A DNA stretch of 64,000 bases from NCBI GenBank assembly GCA_024682075.1, contig JAIKZQ010000006.1, positions 221,225 through 285,224 on the forward strand. Direction: 5' to 3'. Every line of letters begins with the position of its first letter. Position 1 is the stretch's first letter. The position numbers and the translations under genes were made by a program. The stretch is from Lachnospiraceae bacterium (GTDB lineage: Bacteria > Bacillota > Clostridia > Lachnospirales > Lachnospiraceae). The notes under the pieces are model-generated. The model made no database searches, was not told the origin of the DNA, and saw only the letters and a program-made list of their open reading frames with translations. Positions 26,675 to 36,463 of this stretch are shown here, piece by piece.

Positions 26675-27067
26675 ATGAAGAAGAACAACAATGGTTTTTC
26701 ACTCGTAGAGCTCATCATCGTTATTGCCATCATGGCAGTTCTCGTTGGTGTTCTCGCACCTCAGTTCATCAAGTATGTTGAGCAGTCCAGAAGATCTCGT
26801 GACATCGCTACCGCTCAGGAGATCAGAGAAGCTTATCTTGCAGACATCGCTGACGGCAAGGCTTCAACTCTTACCGCTACTCCCGTAGCAAGCAATCCTA
26901 CCTCTCTTGGTGAGGATCCTGTTGTTGCCGGATCTCTTGGCGGATCATGGTCTGTTGACTTTGACGCTGTTCTTGGTACCTGCTCAGTCACCCTTTCAGG
27001 TGCAGGCGGACATGACTATGTTCTTACCAACGAAGATGACGCTTCTGACTACAAGACTGCAGGCTGA
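26675..27067 (+). CDS. pilA: Major type IV pilin / pseudopilin (GspG-like)
   Basis: A 130-residue prepilin with a short leader ending NNNG and mature start FSLVELIIVIAIM, including Glu5. The cleavage site Gly-Phe suits the peptidase encoded next. A ~95-residue soluble domain follows; it has a single Cys near the end (GTCSVTLSG), so no internal disulfide is expected. AAGGAGAG lies at a good distance before ATG 26675, and the gene has a 84-base spacer after pilC. Codon choice is strongly restricted compared with neighbours, consistent with high expression. It is the most likely major subunit. Confidence 0.93.
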   Translation: MKKNNNGFSLVELIIVIAIMAVLVGVLAPQFIKYVEQSRRSRDIATAQEIREAYLADIADGKASTLTATPVASNPTSLGEDPVVAGSLGGSWSVDFDAVLGTCSVTLSGAGGHDYVLTNEDDASDYKTAG

Positions 27068-27077
27068 TCTTGATTAA

Positions 27078-27851
27078 ATGATTTACTTCCGACTCTACAT
27101 CGGCATATTATTCTTCCTCTTCGGCGCTACGATAGGCAGCTTTTTAAACGTACTGATCTATCGTATCCCGAAGAAGGAAGATTTTGTGAAGACCCGTTCC
27201 CACTGCATGAAATGCGGATACCAGCTTGAGTGGTACGATCTCGTTCCCATCTTCAGCTGGCTGTTTCTGGGAGGAAAGTGCCGGAAGTGCAAGACCAAAT
27301 TATCTGCTCAGTATCCTCTGATCGAGGCACTGAACGGAGTCATGTATGTTTTGAACTTTGTACTGTTCGGTCTGTCAATCACAACCCTTCTGTATTGCGG
27401 ACTCTTCAGTGCTCTGATCGCACTAAGTGTGATCGATTTTCGTACGTACGAAATACCGGTCGGATTTAATGTCTTTATACTGGTACTCGGCGCGATAAGA
27501 GTGATAACGGATTATCACAACTGGCCTGAGTATGTTATCGGCCTGGTATCGGTAAGTGTTCCATTATTATTGATTTTTTATGCAACCAAAGGGAAAGGCA
27601 TTGGCGGCGGTGACGTTAAGCTGATGGGAGCTGTAGGGCTCTTGATTGGATGGAAACTTGTCGTGCTTGCCTTTTTCCTTGGTTGTCTTTTAGGTTCAGT
27701 GATTCACGTAGCACGCATGAAGATAAGTGGAGAATCTCATGTGCTGGCAATGGGCCCGTATCTCTCCGCAGGAATTATGATCGCCTGCATCTGGGGCGAG
27801 AAGCTGATCAGTCTTTATATCAATTATCTTAACGGGCTGATGGCATCATGA
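27078..27851 (+). CDS. pilD: Prepilin peptidase (PilD/GspO)
   Basis: A 257-residue polytopic aspartic peptidase that cleaves prepilin leaders and can N-methylate the new terminus. GSFLNVLIYRIPK near residue 20 and a four-Cys zinc motif (CMKCG and CRKCK, residues ~43-75) belong to the methylase half. The catalytic Asp residues sit in VIDFRTYEIP near 120 and GIGGGDVKLMG near 175. All key residues are present. It follows the pilin gene after ten bases. Substrates are presumably the pilin and the four pseudopilins downstream. Confidence 0.95.
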   Translation: MIYFRLYIGILFFLFGATIGSFLNVLIYRIPKKEDFVKTRSHCMKCGYQLEWYDLVPIFSWLFLGGKCRKCKTKLSAQYPLIEALNGVMYVLNFVLFGLSITTLLYCGLFSALIALSVIDFRTYEIPVGFNVFILVLGAIRVITDYHNWPEYVIGLVSVSVPLLLIFYATKGKGIGGGDVKLMGAVGLLIGWKLVVLAFFLGCLLGSVIHVARMKISGESHVLAMGPYLSAGIMIACIWGEKLISLYINYLNGLMAS

Positions 27852-27862
27852 ATATTGAATGT

Positions 27863-27891
27863 AACAGATAGTCATCATTTATATATCTGTT
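27863..27891 (+). other. Weak hairpin between pilD and the pilMN gene
   Basis: AACAGATA and TATCTGTT form an 8-bp stem around a 13-base loop, followed by an AT-rich stretch. It may attenuate transcription or protect mRNA; it is too weak for a confident terminator. Confidence 0.25.
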
Positions 27892-27921
27892 CATAATAAA
27901 TTTTTATTAAGAGGGTAGGAT

Positions 27922-29856
27922 ATGGCTTCCAAGATTCTAAGCATTGAGCTCAGCAACACGACGATCCGTATCGTCCAAATGGACTACAAGACTCAAAACC
28001 CCAGGGTTTATTATCATGTAGTTTGCAACACACCTGAGAGTTCCATCAACGATGGTTATCTCATTAATCCGGATGCAGTGGCTAATGCCATCAGAACGGC
28101 TCTTGTATCCAACAGGATAAAGGGCACGAAGAATGTCATATTCACTATATCTTCAACTAAGATCGTAACCCGTGAGCAGCAGCTCCCTCAGATGAAGCCT
28201 GCACAGCTCGATTCCATGATCCAGACTAATCTGTCGGATTATTTCCCTATCGATCTTGACAACTATCAGGTTGCATATACCGTTCTCGGAACCATTGACG
28301 AAGGCAAGGATGCAGGAAAGCTCCGTGTCTCCATTATGGCTGCTGAGAATAACCTTGTTGAGAGCTATAAGCAGCTGGCTGCTTCATGTGGACTTGTACT
28401 TGTACAAGTTGATAACGTTGCCAACTCCGTTTATCAGGTCCTCAAGAGTGAGAACAAGACCCAGTGTAAGATGATCCTCAAGATAGAGGAGAACTCCACA
28501 TCTGTTCTTGTCATCAAGAATGAGAGCCTTCTCCTTCAGAGAAATATAGGATTCGGTTTCCTGCCTGCCATAAGAGAGATCATGCATCAGCCCGCTTTCC
28601 AGGCTGTTTCCGAATTTGATGCGCGCAACATCGCAATGAAGAGAGCCTGCATCCGTAAGACTCTTAACGAAGGCACGATGATTACCGACAATGAGGATAT
28701 GCCCGAGCCTTCAGAAGGTCAGGCAATGACCAATGCCCGTCAGGCGGTTACCGACAGCCTTGAAGATCTCGTAAAGGGTATCCAGAGAGTCCTTAACTAC
28801 TATAATTCTACTAATTCATCCAATCCTCTTGATGTATGCTATGTCTGCGGTGCCGGCGGTTCCATCAACGGTATCTCACACCTTCTTTCCAATGAGCTCG
28901 GACTTAAGGTCAGCGTTCTCAGAAAGCTTGAAAATGTTGCCTATTCCGTTCTCGGTGACAATGCCGACCTTTACAACTATGTTGCATCGATCGGTGCCAT
29001 CTATGCACCTGTCGGGTTCTTCTCCAAGGCTAAATCCGGCAAGTCCAAGCAGACCAATTTCAGCAAGCTTATCCCTCTTGTTGTAGCTCTTGCTGTTGTC
29101 TGTATCTTGGCTATGGTTGTAAAAGGATATTTTGACTACAAGAGTGCTCAGGACAGGAATGAAGAGCTTAAGAGGACTGAAGCAAGATACCTTGAATCTG
29201 AACAGATCTACAATAAATATGTTGCTGTTCTTAATTTCTATAAGGAAGTACTCATCGGTGAGTCCATGACTCAGAGATCTTCCGATAATATTGCTGATTT
29301 CCTTGAGGAACTTGAGGAAAAGATGCCTACCAACATGACCATTTCCCAGTTCTCCACGGATGATGCACAGTTTACCATGAGCATTGAGGTTCTTGACAGA
29401 AATACCGCAATCGGTGTTCTTGAGACTCTTCGTACATTTGAAACTGTAAGCGGAATTACCGTCGATCAGATTGCCGAGAAGGAAGAGAAGCTCAATGAAG
29501 ATCAGGTTGCAGCACTCCTTGCAGGTTCTGCAGACGGACCTATCCAGATCATTGACCAGACCGGCAGAAATGAAGATGATGACGATGATGTAGATGATGA
29601 AGATGATGAAGACGGAGATGATGACGAAGTTGAGATTATCGAGATTGAGATCGCTACCGAAGGCGACGAGGAAGTTGAAGGCGATTCACCTCTTTCCTTC
29701 AAGCGCATCGGAACTTATTATCTCAGATTGGATCCCGAATCAGGTGAAGAGTATTACGTCAGAAGATTTATATCATTTACTGTAGGTTGTACATATGCTC
29801 CTGCAGATGAGGTTGTTGTTCAGAACAATGTTGAAGCTGCCGGGGAGGGTAATTGA
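27922..29856 (+). CDS. pilM: PilM-PilN fusion protein with acidic tract
   Basis: A 644-residue protein. Residues 1-350 match PilM, the actin-like cytoplasmic protein (KILSIELSNTTIRIVQ at the start; YVCGAGGSINGI near 310). A membrane helix follows at ~383-401, then a coiled-coil and a PilN-like ferredoxin-fold region (DNIADFLEELEEKMPTNMT, near 455). Normally PilM binds the short N-terminal tail of a separate PilN; here both are one chain. Near residues 551-572 there is an almost uninterrupted Asp/Glu tract, then a ~70-residue tail. AGGGTAGGAT is the ribosome site. The fusion reading is mine and depends on the helix position. Confidence 0.85.
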   Translation: MASKILSIELSNTTIRIVQMDYKTQNPRVYYHVVCNTPESSINDGYLINPDAVANAIRTALVSNRIKGTKNVIFTISSTKIVTREQQLPQMKPAQLDSMIQTNLSDYFPIDLDNYQVAYTVLGTIDEGKDAGKLRVSIMAAENNLVESYKQLAASCGLVLVQVDNVANSVYQVLKSENKTQCKMILKIEENSTSVLVIKNESLLLQRNIGFGFLPAIREIMHQPAFQAVSEFDARNIAMKRACIRKTLNEGTMITDNEDMPEPSEGQAMTNARQAVTDSLEDLVKGIQRVLNYYNSTNSSNPLDVCYVCGAGGSINGISHLLSNELGLKVSVLRKLENVAYSVLGDNADLYNYVASIGAIYAPVGFFSKAKSGKSKQTNFSKLIPLVVALAVVCILAMVVKGYFDYKSAQDRNEELKRTEARYLESEQIYNKYVAVLNFYKEVLIGESMTQRSSDNIADFLEELEEKMPTNMTISQFSTDDAQFTMSIEVLDRNTAIGVLETLRTFETVSGITVDQIAEKEEKLNEDQVAALLAGSADGPIQIIDQTGRNEDDDDDVDDEDDEDGDDDEVEIIEIEIATEGDEEVEGDSPLSFKRIGTYYLRLDPESGEEYYVRRFISFTVGCTYAPADEVVVQNNVEAAGEGN

Positions 29857-29858
29857 TA

Positions 29859-30566
29859 ATGAAAAATTTTAAGATTGATGATAAATCAAAGTTTTTGTCC
29901 GCAGTTCTCATGTGTGTGCTTCTGGTCGGACTTGCATATTTCTTCGGTTATAAGAAACTCGAAGATAAAGCTACCAGATTAAACAACGAAAACAGAAATC
30001 TTGAGACCAGGATCAGTTCTCTTGAAACCTATTATCTGACCGAAGAGCAGAACAAGAAGGATACCGAGACAATGACCGCTGCGATCGCACAGGTTTTCTC
30101 AGCATATCCCGGTGATGCAAGATTCGAGGATGGACTTTTTGAAGCTTACAATCTTCACAGCGGATCATATTCAACGCTTGTTCTTGAGTCCATCGGTTTT
30201 GCTAAGCCCACTGCCGTAAGGACCATAGCTGCTGAAACTGTTACTGCTGCAGGCATTGAAGCATATACCGATGCCATTATCTTTAACAGATTTGATGTTG
30301 ACTATAAGGGTGATCTTACTTACGAAGGCCTCAAGGGCATGGTCAGAGAGATTGCTAACGGCAATTATAACCTTGCAATCGGTAAGATGACTTTCAGCAT
30401 TACCGAGTCAGGGCTGATTCACGGAGATGCACTCATCTCGTTCTATTCTGTAAGGAATGCAGGATGCAGCTATTCAGAGCCCCCTGTAATTGCTTATGAT
30501 ACCGGTATTGAGAATCTGTTCGGTGTCAACGGCACAGTTATTACAGAAACTGTTGAGGGCAACTGA
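29859..30566 (+). CDS. pilO: PilO-like alignment protein
   Basis: A ~235-residue protein with a short cytoplasmic N-terminus, one membrane helix at about residues 13-30, a coiled-coil at 35-60 and a periplasm-like (here extracytoplasmic) domain with ferredoxin-like strand pattern. Placement directly after PilM-PilN fits PilO. Sequence conservation of PilO is always low, so the call rests on architecture and order. ATG 29859 is used; an in-frame TTG at 29853 is less likely because it overlaps the previous stop. Confidence 0.75.
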   Translation: MKNFKIDDKSKFLSAVLMCVLLVGLAYFFGYKKLEDKATRLNNENRNLETRISSLETYYLTEEQNKKDTETMTAAIAQVFSAYPGDARFEDGLFEAYNLHSGSYSTLVLESIGFAKPTAVRTIAAETVTAAGIEAYTDAIIFNRFDVDYKGDLTYEGLKGMVREIANGNYNLAIGKMTFSITESGLIHGDALISFYSVRNAGCSYSEPPVIAYDTGIENLFGVNGTVITETVEGN

Positions 30567-30612
30567 TCTAATTAGTAATTTGTTTAAACGCATGTAAACT
30601 CTCGGAGCGGAT

Positions 30613-32235
30613 ATGAATCGAAAAAAATATTTTGACAAAAAGAATAGTGGTATGACGCTGGTCGAGTTGCTTGTTGCCATGGCTATTTTTGCGGCGGCAG
30701 TAATTCCTATGCTTTATGCTTTTGTATATTCTACCGGTTTCAATTTCCGCTCCCAGCAGACCATGCAGGCTACCGGAATTGCTCAGGCTATCATCGAGCA
30801 GTGCAAAGGTCTTAATACTGGAGCTACCGATATGGCAGGAGATGATCTGACGGATGCCGCCACCCTCCAGGCCAAGCTTGCTGAAAATACAGGTTTCAGT
30901 ATCGGAAGTGCTTCGTATGTTTCTGATGCAATGGGTAATTATATCCTTCTTGAGGATGTTATAGCTACTAATATTACCGGTGATGCCGTTGATGCAGGAT
31001 CTACCACAAGAAGACATTACGATGTTCGCGTATACTTTGAGCAGATTGACGGAGCTATTTCCGATCTTTCAACAATTCAGTCCATGAGTTCCAATACTGC
31101 GAACTTTGCAGGATCTCTGCCCGGTATTCTCAGAGCACAGGATGAGGTCGCTGTCAACGAGCTCATTTCCGAAATTAAAACGAATGTGGTTGATGCTGCA
31201 ACTGAGGTTCATATTGTAGGCGGCGGAACTACGTCTGCTACTGTTAAAACCCAGTTTAATGAAAGTGACATCAAGCCCGATAAGCTTGAAATTGACCGTC
31301 TGATCGTTATTGATGTAAATGATGATGATGTCAGGATCAGTGTTGATTATTTCTTCCTTGGCTATGATGGATCATCAAGTTTCAGGATTTATCATAACAA
31401 TGCTGCTCTTCCCGGTGGTGGTACAGCAAATGTATATGTCCAGGGCAGCATGTCAACGACCACATCATTCTATCGTGCTGAATTAGGAGCGCCCGGTGAT
31501 GCAGGTGTTAATGCTGACGATAGTTTCTCATTCTATATGGATTCTGATCCGTCAGATCCTCCTGTTTCAGCTGTTTATTTCTATTATTTCCCTGCATACT
31601 TTGGCGTCAATACATTCCCCGGAATGGATACCAAAGCAGATTTCTATGATCATATAGAGATAAACAATAATCTTACCGACGTTCCTGTCAATGCTGACGG
31701 TGAAGCTCTCGACAAGCTGGATGTCTATATTTTCAAACAGTATAATGATGATCTTGATGATCTTGTTCTTGATAGTGTAGATGATGATTACGAGCCTGAA
31801 ATCATCTATGGAAATGCAAATTTTGATTCATATCTTTATCACAACTTCATGAGAAATGTTACTGATGATGAGCTGTATTGCTCTGCATTTGTTTCTCATC
31901 TGACCTCATATGAGCCTCCTACCGGTTCTTTCTGGCATAATATGACGACTGAAGCGTTAAGGATAGAAGCTGGTTCTGAAATGCCTTATCTCGATCAGCT
32001 ACGTGATGTTGATGCTCCCAATCCTTCTGTTGACAATACCAGGTTCTATATGGAATCTGCTCTTTTGGCAGATGAGGCAGCTATTCCTTATTATTCAAGA
32101 GACAGATTGACTGCTCCTGCAAGTGAGATTGTTATGTATAATACCCGCTACAGAGTTAAAGTAGTGGTTTATCCCAGAGGTGGTTCAAGTCCTATCGTTA
32201 CGGAAGGCATGTCAGGCGATTTCTTAAATTGGTGA
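30613..32235 (+). CDS. Large pseudopilin (GspI/PilV-like), 540 residues
   Basis: The leader ends KKNSG and the mature start is MTLVELLVAMAIF with Glu5, so it is a class III prepilin substrate. The ~500-residue extracytoplasmic part is far longer than usual GspI/PilV proteins (120-200 residues) and is rich in Asp, Thr and Ser, with no recognised domain. CGGAGCGGAT precedes ATG 30613. It is the first of four minor pseudopilins after PilO. Such sets form the tip complex that primes pilus assembly; the size suggests an additional binding role, which is an inference. Confidence 0.85.
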   Translation: MNRKKYFDKKNSGMTLVELLVAMAIFAAAVIPMLYAFVYSTGFNFRSQQTMQATGIAQAIIEQCKGLNTGATDMAGDDLTDAATLQAKLAENTGFSIGSASYVSDAMGNYILLEDVIATNITGDAVDAGSTTRRHYDVRVYFEQIDGAISDLSTIQSMSSNTANFAGSLPGILRAQDEVAVNELISEIKTNVVDAATEVHIVGGGTTSATVKTQFNESDIKPDKLEIDRLIVIDVNDDDVRISVDYFFLGYDGSSSFRIYHNNAALPGGGTANVYVQGSMSTTTSFYRAELGAPGDAGVNADDSFSFYMDSDPSDPPVSAVYFYYFPAYFGVNTFPGMDTKADFYDHIEINNNLTDVPVNADGEALDKLDVYIFKQYNDDLDDLVLDSVDDDYEPEIIYGNANFDSYLYHNFMRNVTDDELYCSAFVSHLTSYEPPTGSFWHNMTTEALRIEAGSEMPYLDQLRDVDAPNPSVDNTRFYMESALLADEAAIPYYSRDRLTAPASEIVMYNTRYRVKVVVYPRGGSSPIVTEGMSGDFLNW

Positions 32236-32239
32236 TCTT

Positions 32240-33178
32240 ATGAGAAAGAATAAAGGATTATACAAGAGAATACATTCCGATAATTCAGGTTCTGCGCTGA
32301 TCGTAAGCATAATCGTGTTATTGTTCGTAAGCATACTTGCGACCATCATTCTGTACATTTCCGGAATTAATTACAGAATGAAGAAGTCAGAGTTTAATAC
32401 CAAGGTGGCTTTCTATGATTCCGAGGCACCGTTGGAAGCAATCGAGGCTAATATAGTGCTTCCTTATTCAGAGGCACTTAACGAAGGCTTTAGAATGACC
32501 AACACCAGATATGTTGTTCTTGCAACAGCAGATGCCAGAAGAGAAGATTTTTATCAGAATGTATATGATTCTTTACAGGCTATACTTCTTGATAATTATG
32601 GACACTCGACTATAGGCGATGGCATTGTTGTCAGCGATAATGTTCTCCCCATAAAGTATATTGTCAAGAATCTTACTTACAGTAATGTGGCTTTTGATGA
32701 CGGTATCATCATTGATGATTCCGATCACAGTAATGACAGGGTTATCTGTAATACTTCGGGAGTTGATGTACTGCATGATCCCGGATCCGGAGCCGATATT
32801 CCTGCATATAATTATGTTAGATCATTGTTTGATGAGAAGATTTCGGGTACCGATGATTATAAGTACTTTAATGAAGACGGAGTATATATTGTAATTCCCG
32901 ATAATCTTTGCCATGGTACTCCCGAAGAGAACTATCAGGAATTCGTTCAGCTTGCGACTACTGATACTTCAGGAATGCTGTTATCACCCGACAAGTGCAG
33001 GATCGTTTTCAAGAATGTATGTGTTGTTTCGGTCAGGGGTGATTACAGATCCATTATCACTACTGATATAGCACTGCAGTTCCCTCCTCTTGACTGGGAA
33101 GGCGGATCAGGTACTACCGGCTACGAGGCTTGGGATGTTTATCAGCTGATTTATTATGTTAACTGGCAGAAATATTAA
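32240..33178 (+). CDS. PilX/GspK-like minor pseudopilin without Glu5
   Basis: A 312-residue protein with HSDNSG followed by SALIVSIIVLLFV. The hydrophobic helix is of pilin type but residue 5 of the mature form is not Glu, as in GspK and many PilX proteins, which sit at the tip and do not need to pair with a subunit above. After the helix comes YRMKKSEFNTKVAFYDSEAP, resembling the PilX N-terminal region. It follows the previous gene by four bases. Family assignment is based on the N-terminus and operon position only. Confidence 0.78.
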   Translation: MRKNKGLYKRIHSDNSGSALIVSIIVLLFVSILATIILYISGINYRMKKSEFNTKVAFYDSEAPLEAIEANIVLPYSEALNEGFRMTNTRYVVLATADARREDFYQNVYDSLQAILLDNYGHSTIGDGIVVSDNVLPIKYIVKNLTYSNVAFDDGIIIDDSDHSNDRVICNTSGVDVLHDPGSGADIPAYNYVRSLFDEKISGTDDYKYFNEDGVYIVIPDNLCHGTPEENYQEFVQLATTDTSGMLLSPDKCRIVFKNVCVVSVRGDYRSIITTDIALQFPPLDWEGGSGTTGYEAWDVYQLIYYVNWQKY

Positions 33179-33189
33179 GGGTTTGCTTT

Positions 33190-33708
33190 ATGAACAAGAA
33201 AGATAACATAAAACTGAATGATCAGGGACTTTCTCTTATAGAAATAATCATTGTTCTTGCTATCATGACGATAATAGGAGCAGCGACAATACTTTCAACG
33301 AGAGTTGCCACCGATAAGCATGTTAACTCATGCGCCGAGAAGATTGCTTCTTCGCTTGAGCAGACAAGAGGTCTGGCACTCGGTAAGAGAGAAGCGTACC
33401 TGACGATAGCACAGGATGCAGATGGAGTTCATCTTCAGATGTATGTTGACGGCAAGCCCTATGGAGAACTTTTCGATGTAGGACGTCCCGGCGTTCAGGT
33501 AAATCTTCTTTACAGTGACGGATCCAGCTCATCCCTGGCTTCATCAGTTGTGAGGATAGATTTCTCAAGAAGCAACGGTAGCGCTACCACAAACCCTGCT
33601 TCGGTTGTTGAAATAGCAGTTACCAATACAAGCCGTGAGATCCACATCAAAATCGATAAATTTACCGGAAGAGTCTCGACTCATTGGGCTAGTGACTGCT
33701 CATTATGA
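33190..33708 (+). CDS. GspH/FimT-like minor pseudopilin
   Basis: A 172-residue prepilin: leader ending NDQG, mature start LSLIEIIIVLAIM with Glu5. The region after the helix (CAEKIASSLEQTRGLALGKREAY) matches GspH/FimT, where a helix with conserved RxxA-type spacing precedes a beta-sandwich. Size is normal for the family. It is separated by 11 bases from the preceding gene and followed by a 178-base AT-rich spacer with a possible promoter. Confidence 0.85.
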   Translation: MNKKDNIKLNDQGLSLIEIIIVLAIMTIIGAATILSTRVATDKHVNSCAEKIASSLEQTRGLALGKREAYLTIAQDADGVHLQMYVDGKPYGELFDVGRPGVQVNLLYSDGSSSSLASSVVRIDFSRSNGSATTNPASVVEIAVTNTSREIHIKIDKFTGRVSTHWASDCSL

Positions 33709-33759
33709 TCCTAAATCACGATTTTTTTGAAAATTTCTTGGTTAAATTTGGTTAAATTG

Positions 33760-33788
33760 TTGATTTTGCATTTTGGTTTTGATATTTT
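33760..33788 (+). promoter_or_regulatory. Possible internal promoter before the giant pseudopilin
   Basis: TTGATT (33760-33765) and TATTTT (33783-33788) with a 17-base spacer lie in a very AT-rich intergenic stretch. It resembles the promoter before pilC, so the last pseudopilin may also be transcribed separately. Confidence 0.35.
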
Positions 33789-33886
33789 TATTGTGTAGAT
33801 TTTGAGTTTTATTTGGGGGTTGAACAGAATCTTCATCCCGGTATTGCACATAATATAGTTGTGAACATGTGAACAGAAGGAGCAAA

Positions 33887-36451
33887 ATGATGAAGAAACT
33901 ATCAAAATGGAAAGGATTTTTAGGTAAAGCCGGTCTTTCTATGGTTGAGCTTATCATTTCCATGGCTATACTTGCAGTTGTCGGTACAGCTGTCGGCGGT
34001 GCCATGTATGTAAGTTCAAGAAGCTATACCAGAGGATCTTCCGAAGTCAATGTTCAGGAAGAAGCTCAGGTTGCTTCCAATCTGATCTGCGACTGGATAA
34101 TGGATGCACAGTATGTCACCGTTTCCGATGGCGGATCTAAGCTTATCATCACTCATCCTGATGATGAACTTGGTGAGCTTACCATTACTATTGAAAGAGT
34201 AGGAACCCAGTTAACTTATACTTATGATCATCCTGTTGACGGACTTCAGAGCGGAGTGCTTGCTGAAAATGTCATAGGATGTTTATTCGATTCTACTTTT
34301 GATACTGACAGGAACGTTAAGATTTCTCTTGACTTCAGTGTCAATGACAGAACTTATCATGCTGTTACCGATTCCACTTCCAGAAATCACGACTTCATTT
34401 CAACAAGCGGAGATCCTGTCGGCGTCAAGCCTGTAATTGAATTTGATCTTCCTCAGATTGGCGGAGAGTATTATGTATATCTCGAGCCGGGTCAGAATAG
34501 TTCTCATAACAGCGATGACGGAACAAAGGTTGCTTCGTTCACATTTACCGCAATGCTTTACAGCTGCGATCCCGACAATACCGAGTTCCATATGCTCGAG
34601 GCTTCAGGTACTGAAGTTGACTATATCGATGGTGGCGCTTCTACCATGAAGATGGAAAGAATTGCCGGAACCAACAAATGGAAAGTTACATGTACTTCCA
34701 CTGATAATGCTGCTTCTGACGTTGTTTATATGTTTGTTGCACATAACTCAAACGGAAATGCAGATCCTAAGACTTTAACAATTAGGATCAGAAGAGCTAC
34801 AGGTTTATCATGCGGCGTTTCTGAGGCTATTTACTCCTCAGGCGGTACCGGTGCAGGAACTAACGGTGCTATTTATGAAGCTGTTGAGTTCAATCTCCCT
34901 GTCACCAACAATGATTCTCATATAACTGCTCCCTACGATAATGGTATTTACGGATATAATGATGCATCTCAGGTACAGTTCTTCTACAGAATGAGAAATG
35001 ATGCAGACACTGCATGGGTTGATGCTACGAGTTATGTTGACACAACTGCTACAGTGTATTCATTAAGTGGCACTCCCAGCATAGCCATCAAGCTTAGGGA
35101 TGACCTTGATAAGGATCTCTATGTAGTAGCTGTTGCTACTCATTCAGGAAGCCTTTCTGCTACTAATACCACTTCCTTTAATATCGGTGTTGATCCCGTA
35201 AACAGGGCAACCAGCATTTCAGGTCATAATTTCTCCTATGGCGATGGCGGAATGGCTTATTATGCTTCATTTGTTGTCAAGAAGCCCAGTGATCCTCATT
35301 ACGATCCTTGGGATTTCCCCGGATATGGTATTTCCAGAAATACTCCTTCGTTTGAGATAGGACATCCCAATTCTGAGTTTGTTGATTGGCTTGAGACATA
35401 TTTGTATGGCTTGGGGTATACCTACAATCAGGTTCATTCTCAGTTTAACTATTTCACTTCATTCAAGTATAAAGAGTATGTAAATCCGGGTGCGTACGGA
35501 TCATATGAGTATAATTCTGCTGATTTTGCCGGTATTCCTGATTCTCAGGCATATGTTGTATACAGGACTAATCAGTGGACTTTGCTTAAATCCTCTACCG
35601 GTGGACACCAGTTTGTACAGTGTTACAGTGATAACAGTGGCAGATATGAAGGTTATTTCTTCGAACTTGATAAGGCTTATATCGTGGAAGTAACATTCAG
35701 CGTATACGATCAGAACGGTAATTTTGTTATTGCAAGGTCCGGCGGTACCGAAGTACCGGCTGCAACTCCCAGAATCTATGATACTAATACTCAGCAGTTC
35801 CTGACCGGAACTTACGACGGAAGTGATCAGGCTCATTACTATAAGCATGATTACGATTCTTCCAGTGGTAGTACGCAGCATGAGTTTTATGTATATTTTG
35901 ATTCAGTGTGTGAGAAGAACAACAGACATGTTGGATTCACCGTTCAGGAGTATACCGGTCCTACCGATGCAAGTGGTTATCCCACGACAGCAGGTGCGGC
36001 TGTAGAGAGCAACTGGACAAATGTCTCTATATCCAATTACCAGATATACACGGTTGAGAGTGCTTTTTGGGATTCAGCAAATGGCGTAAATATTTCTGAT
36101 GTTGTAATACCTTCGCCGACACTTGAAAATCCTTACCATACTGATTCTTATACCATTAGGAATTATGATGAGAATGCATATCCTGATTATGGTGTCATGT
36201 GTGAGAGGATTGAATTCAAAGATAATGCTCAGTTCCTTGAAGGACATAATTACAGGATCTCATTTGATTCGACCTTCAGATATGTTCCTCAATCAAATGT
36301 CAATTATGGTTCACTGGGTGATTGTACCCATGATGTTAACAATGTAATTGGTTCTGTAACAGGTGGAATAAGTGGAGTTAAGACTGATAAGGTTTTCCAT
36401 CTTTCTGATCATGATACCAATTCCGGTTATATCTATGTACATGGTGTATAA
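33887..36451 (+). CDS. Giant pseudopilin (GspJ/PilW-like), 854 residues
   Basis: The leader ends GKAG and the mature start is LSMVELIISMAIL with Glu5. The region just after (SSRSYTRGSSEVNVQEEAQVA) fits GspJ/PilW. The rest, about 780 residues, is an extracytoplasmic region rich in Ser, Thr, Tyr, Asn and Asp, with no recognised domain and few Cys. Ordinary GspJ/PilW proteins are 200-350 residues. ATG 33887 is chosen because AAGGAG lies five bases upstream; GTG 33869 is an alternative. It ends the pilus operon before a strong terminator. A tip adhesin role is plausible but inferred. Confidence 0.85.
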   Translation: MMKKLSKWKGFLGKAGLSMVELIISMAILAVVGTAVGGAMYVSSRSYTRGSSEVNVQEEAQVASNLICDWIMDAQYVTVSDGGSKLIITHPDDELGELTITIERVGTQLTYTYDHPVDGLQSGVLAENVIGCLFDSTFDTDRNVKISLDFSVNDRTYHAVTDSTSRNHDFISTSGDPVGVKPVIEFDLPQIGGEYYVYLEPGQNSSHNSDDGTKVASFTFTAMLYSCDPDNTEFHMLEASGTEVDYIDGGASTMKMERIAGTNKWKVTCTSTDNAASDVVYMFVAHNSNGNADPKTLTIRIRRATGLSCGVSEAIYSSGGTGAGTNGAIYEAVEFNLPVTNNDSHITAPYDNGIYGYNDASQVQFFYRMRNDADTAWVDATSYVDTTATVYSLSGTPSIAIKLRDDLDKDLYVVAVATHSGSLSATNTTSFNIGVDPVNRATSISGHNFSYGDGGMAYYASFVVKKPSDPHYDPWDFPGYGISRNTPSFEIGHPNSEFVDWLETYLYGLGYTYNQVHSQFNYFTSFKYKEYVNPGAYGSYEYNSADFAGIPDSQAYVVYRTNQWTLLKSSTGGHQFVQCYSDNSGRYEGYFFELDKAYIVEVTFSVYDQNGNFVIARSGGTEVPAATPRIYDTNTQQFLTGTYDGSDQAHYYKHDYDSSSGSTQHEFYVYFDSVCEKNNRHVGFTVQEYTGPTDASGYPTTAGAAVESNWTNVSISNYQIYTVESAFWDSANGVNISDVVIPSPTLENPYHTDSYTIRNYDENAYPDYGVMCERIEFKDNAQFLEGHNYRISFDSTFRYVPQSNVNYGSLGDCTHDVNNVIGSVTGGISGVKTDKVFHLSDHDTNSGYIYVHGV

Positions 36452-36463
36452 GTAATTAACATT

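Noticed and set aside
29502..29708. Minus-strand Ser-rich frame (68 codons).
   Set aside because: It is the reverse reading of the Asp/Glu tract in the PilM-PilN fusion.
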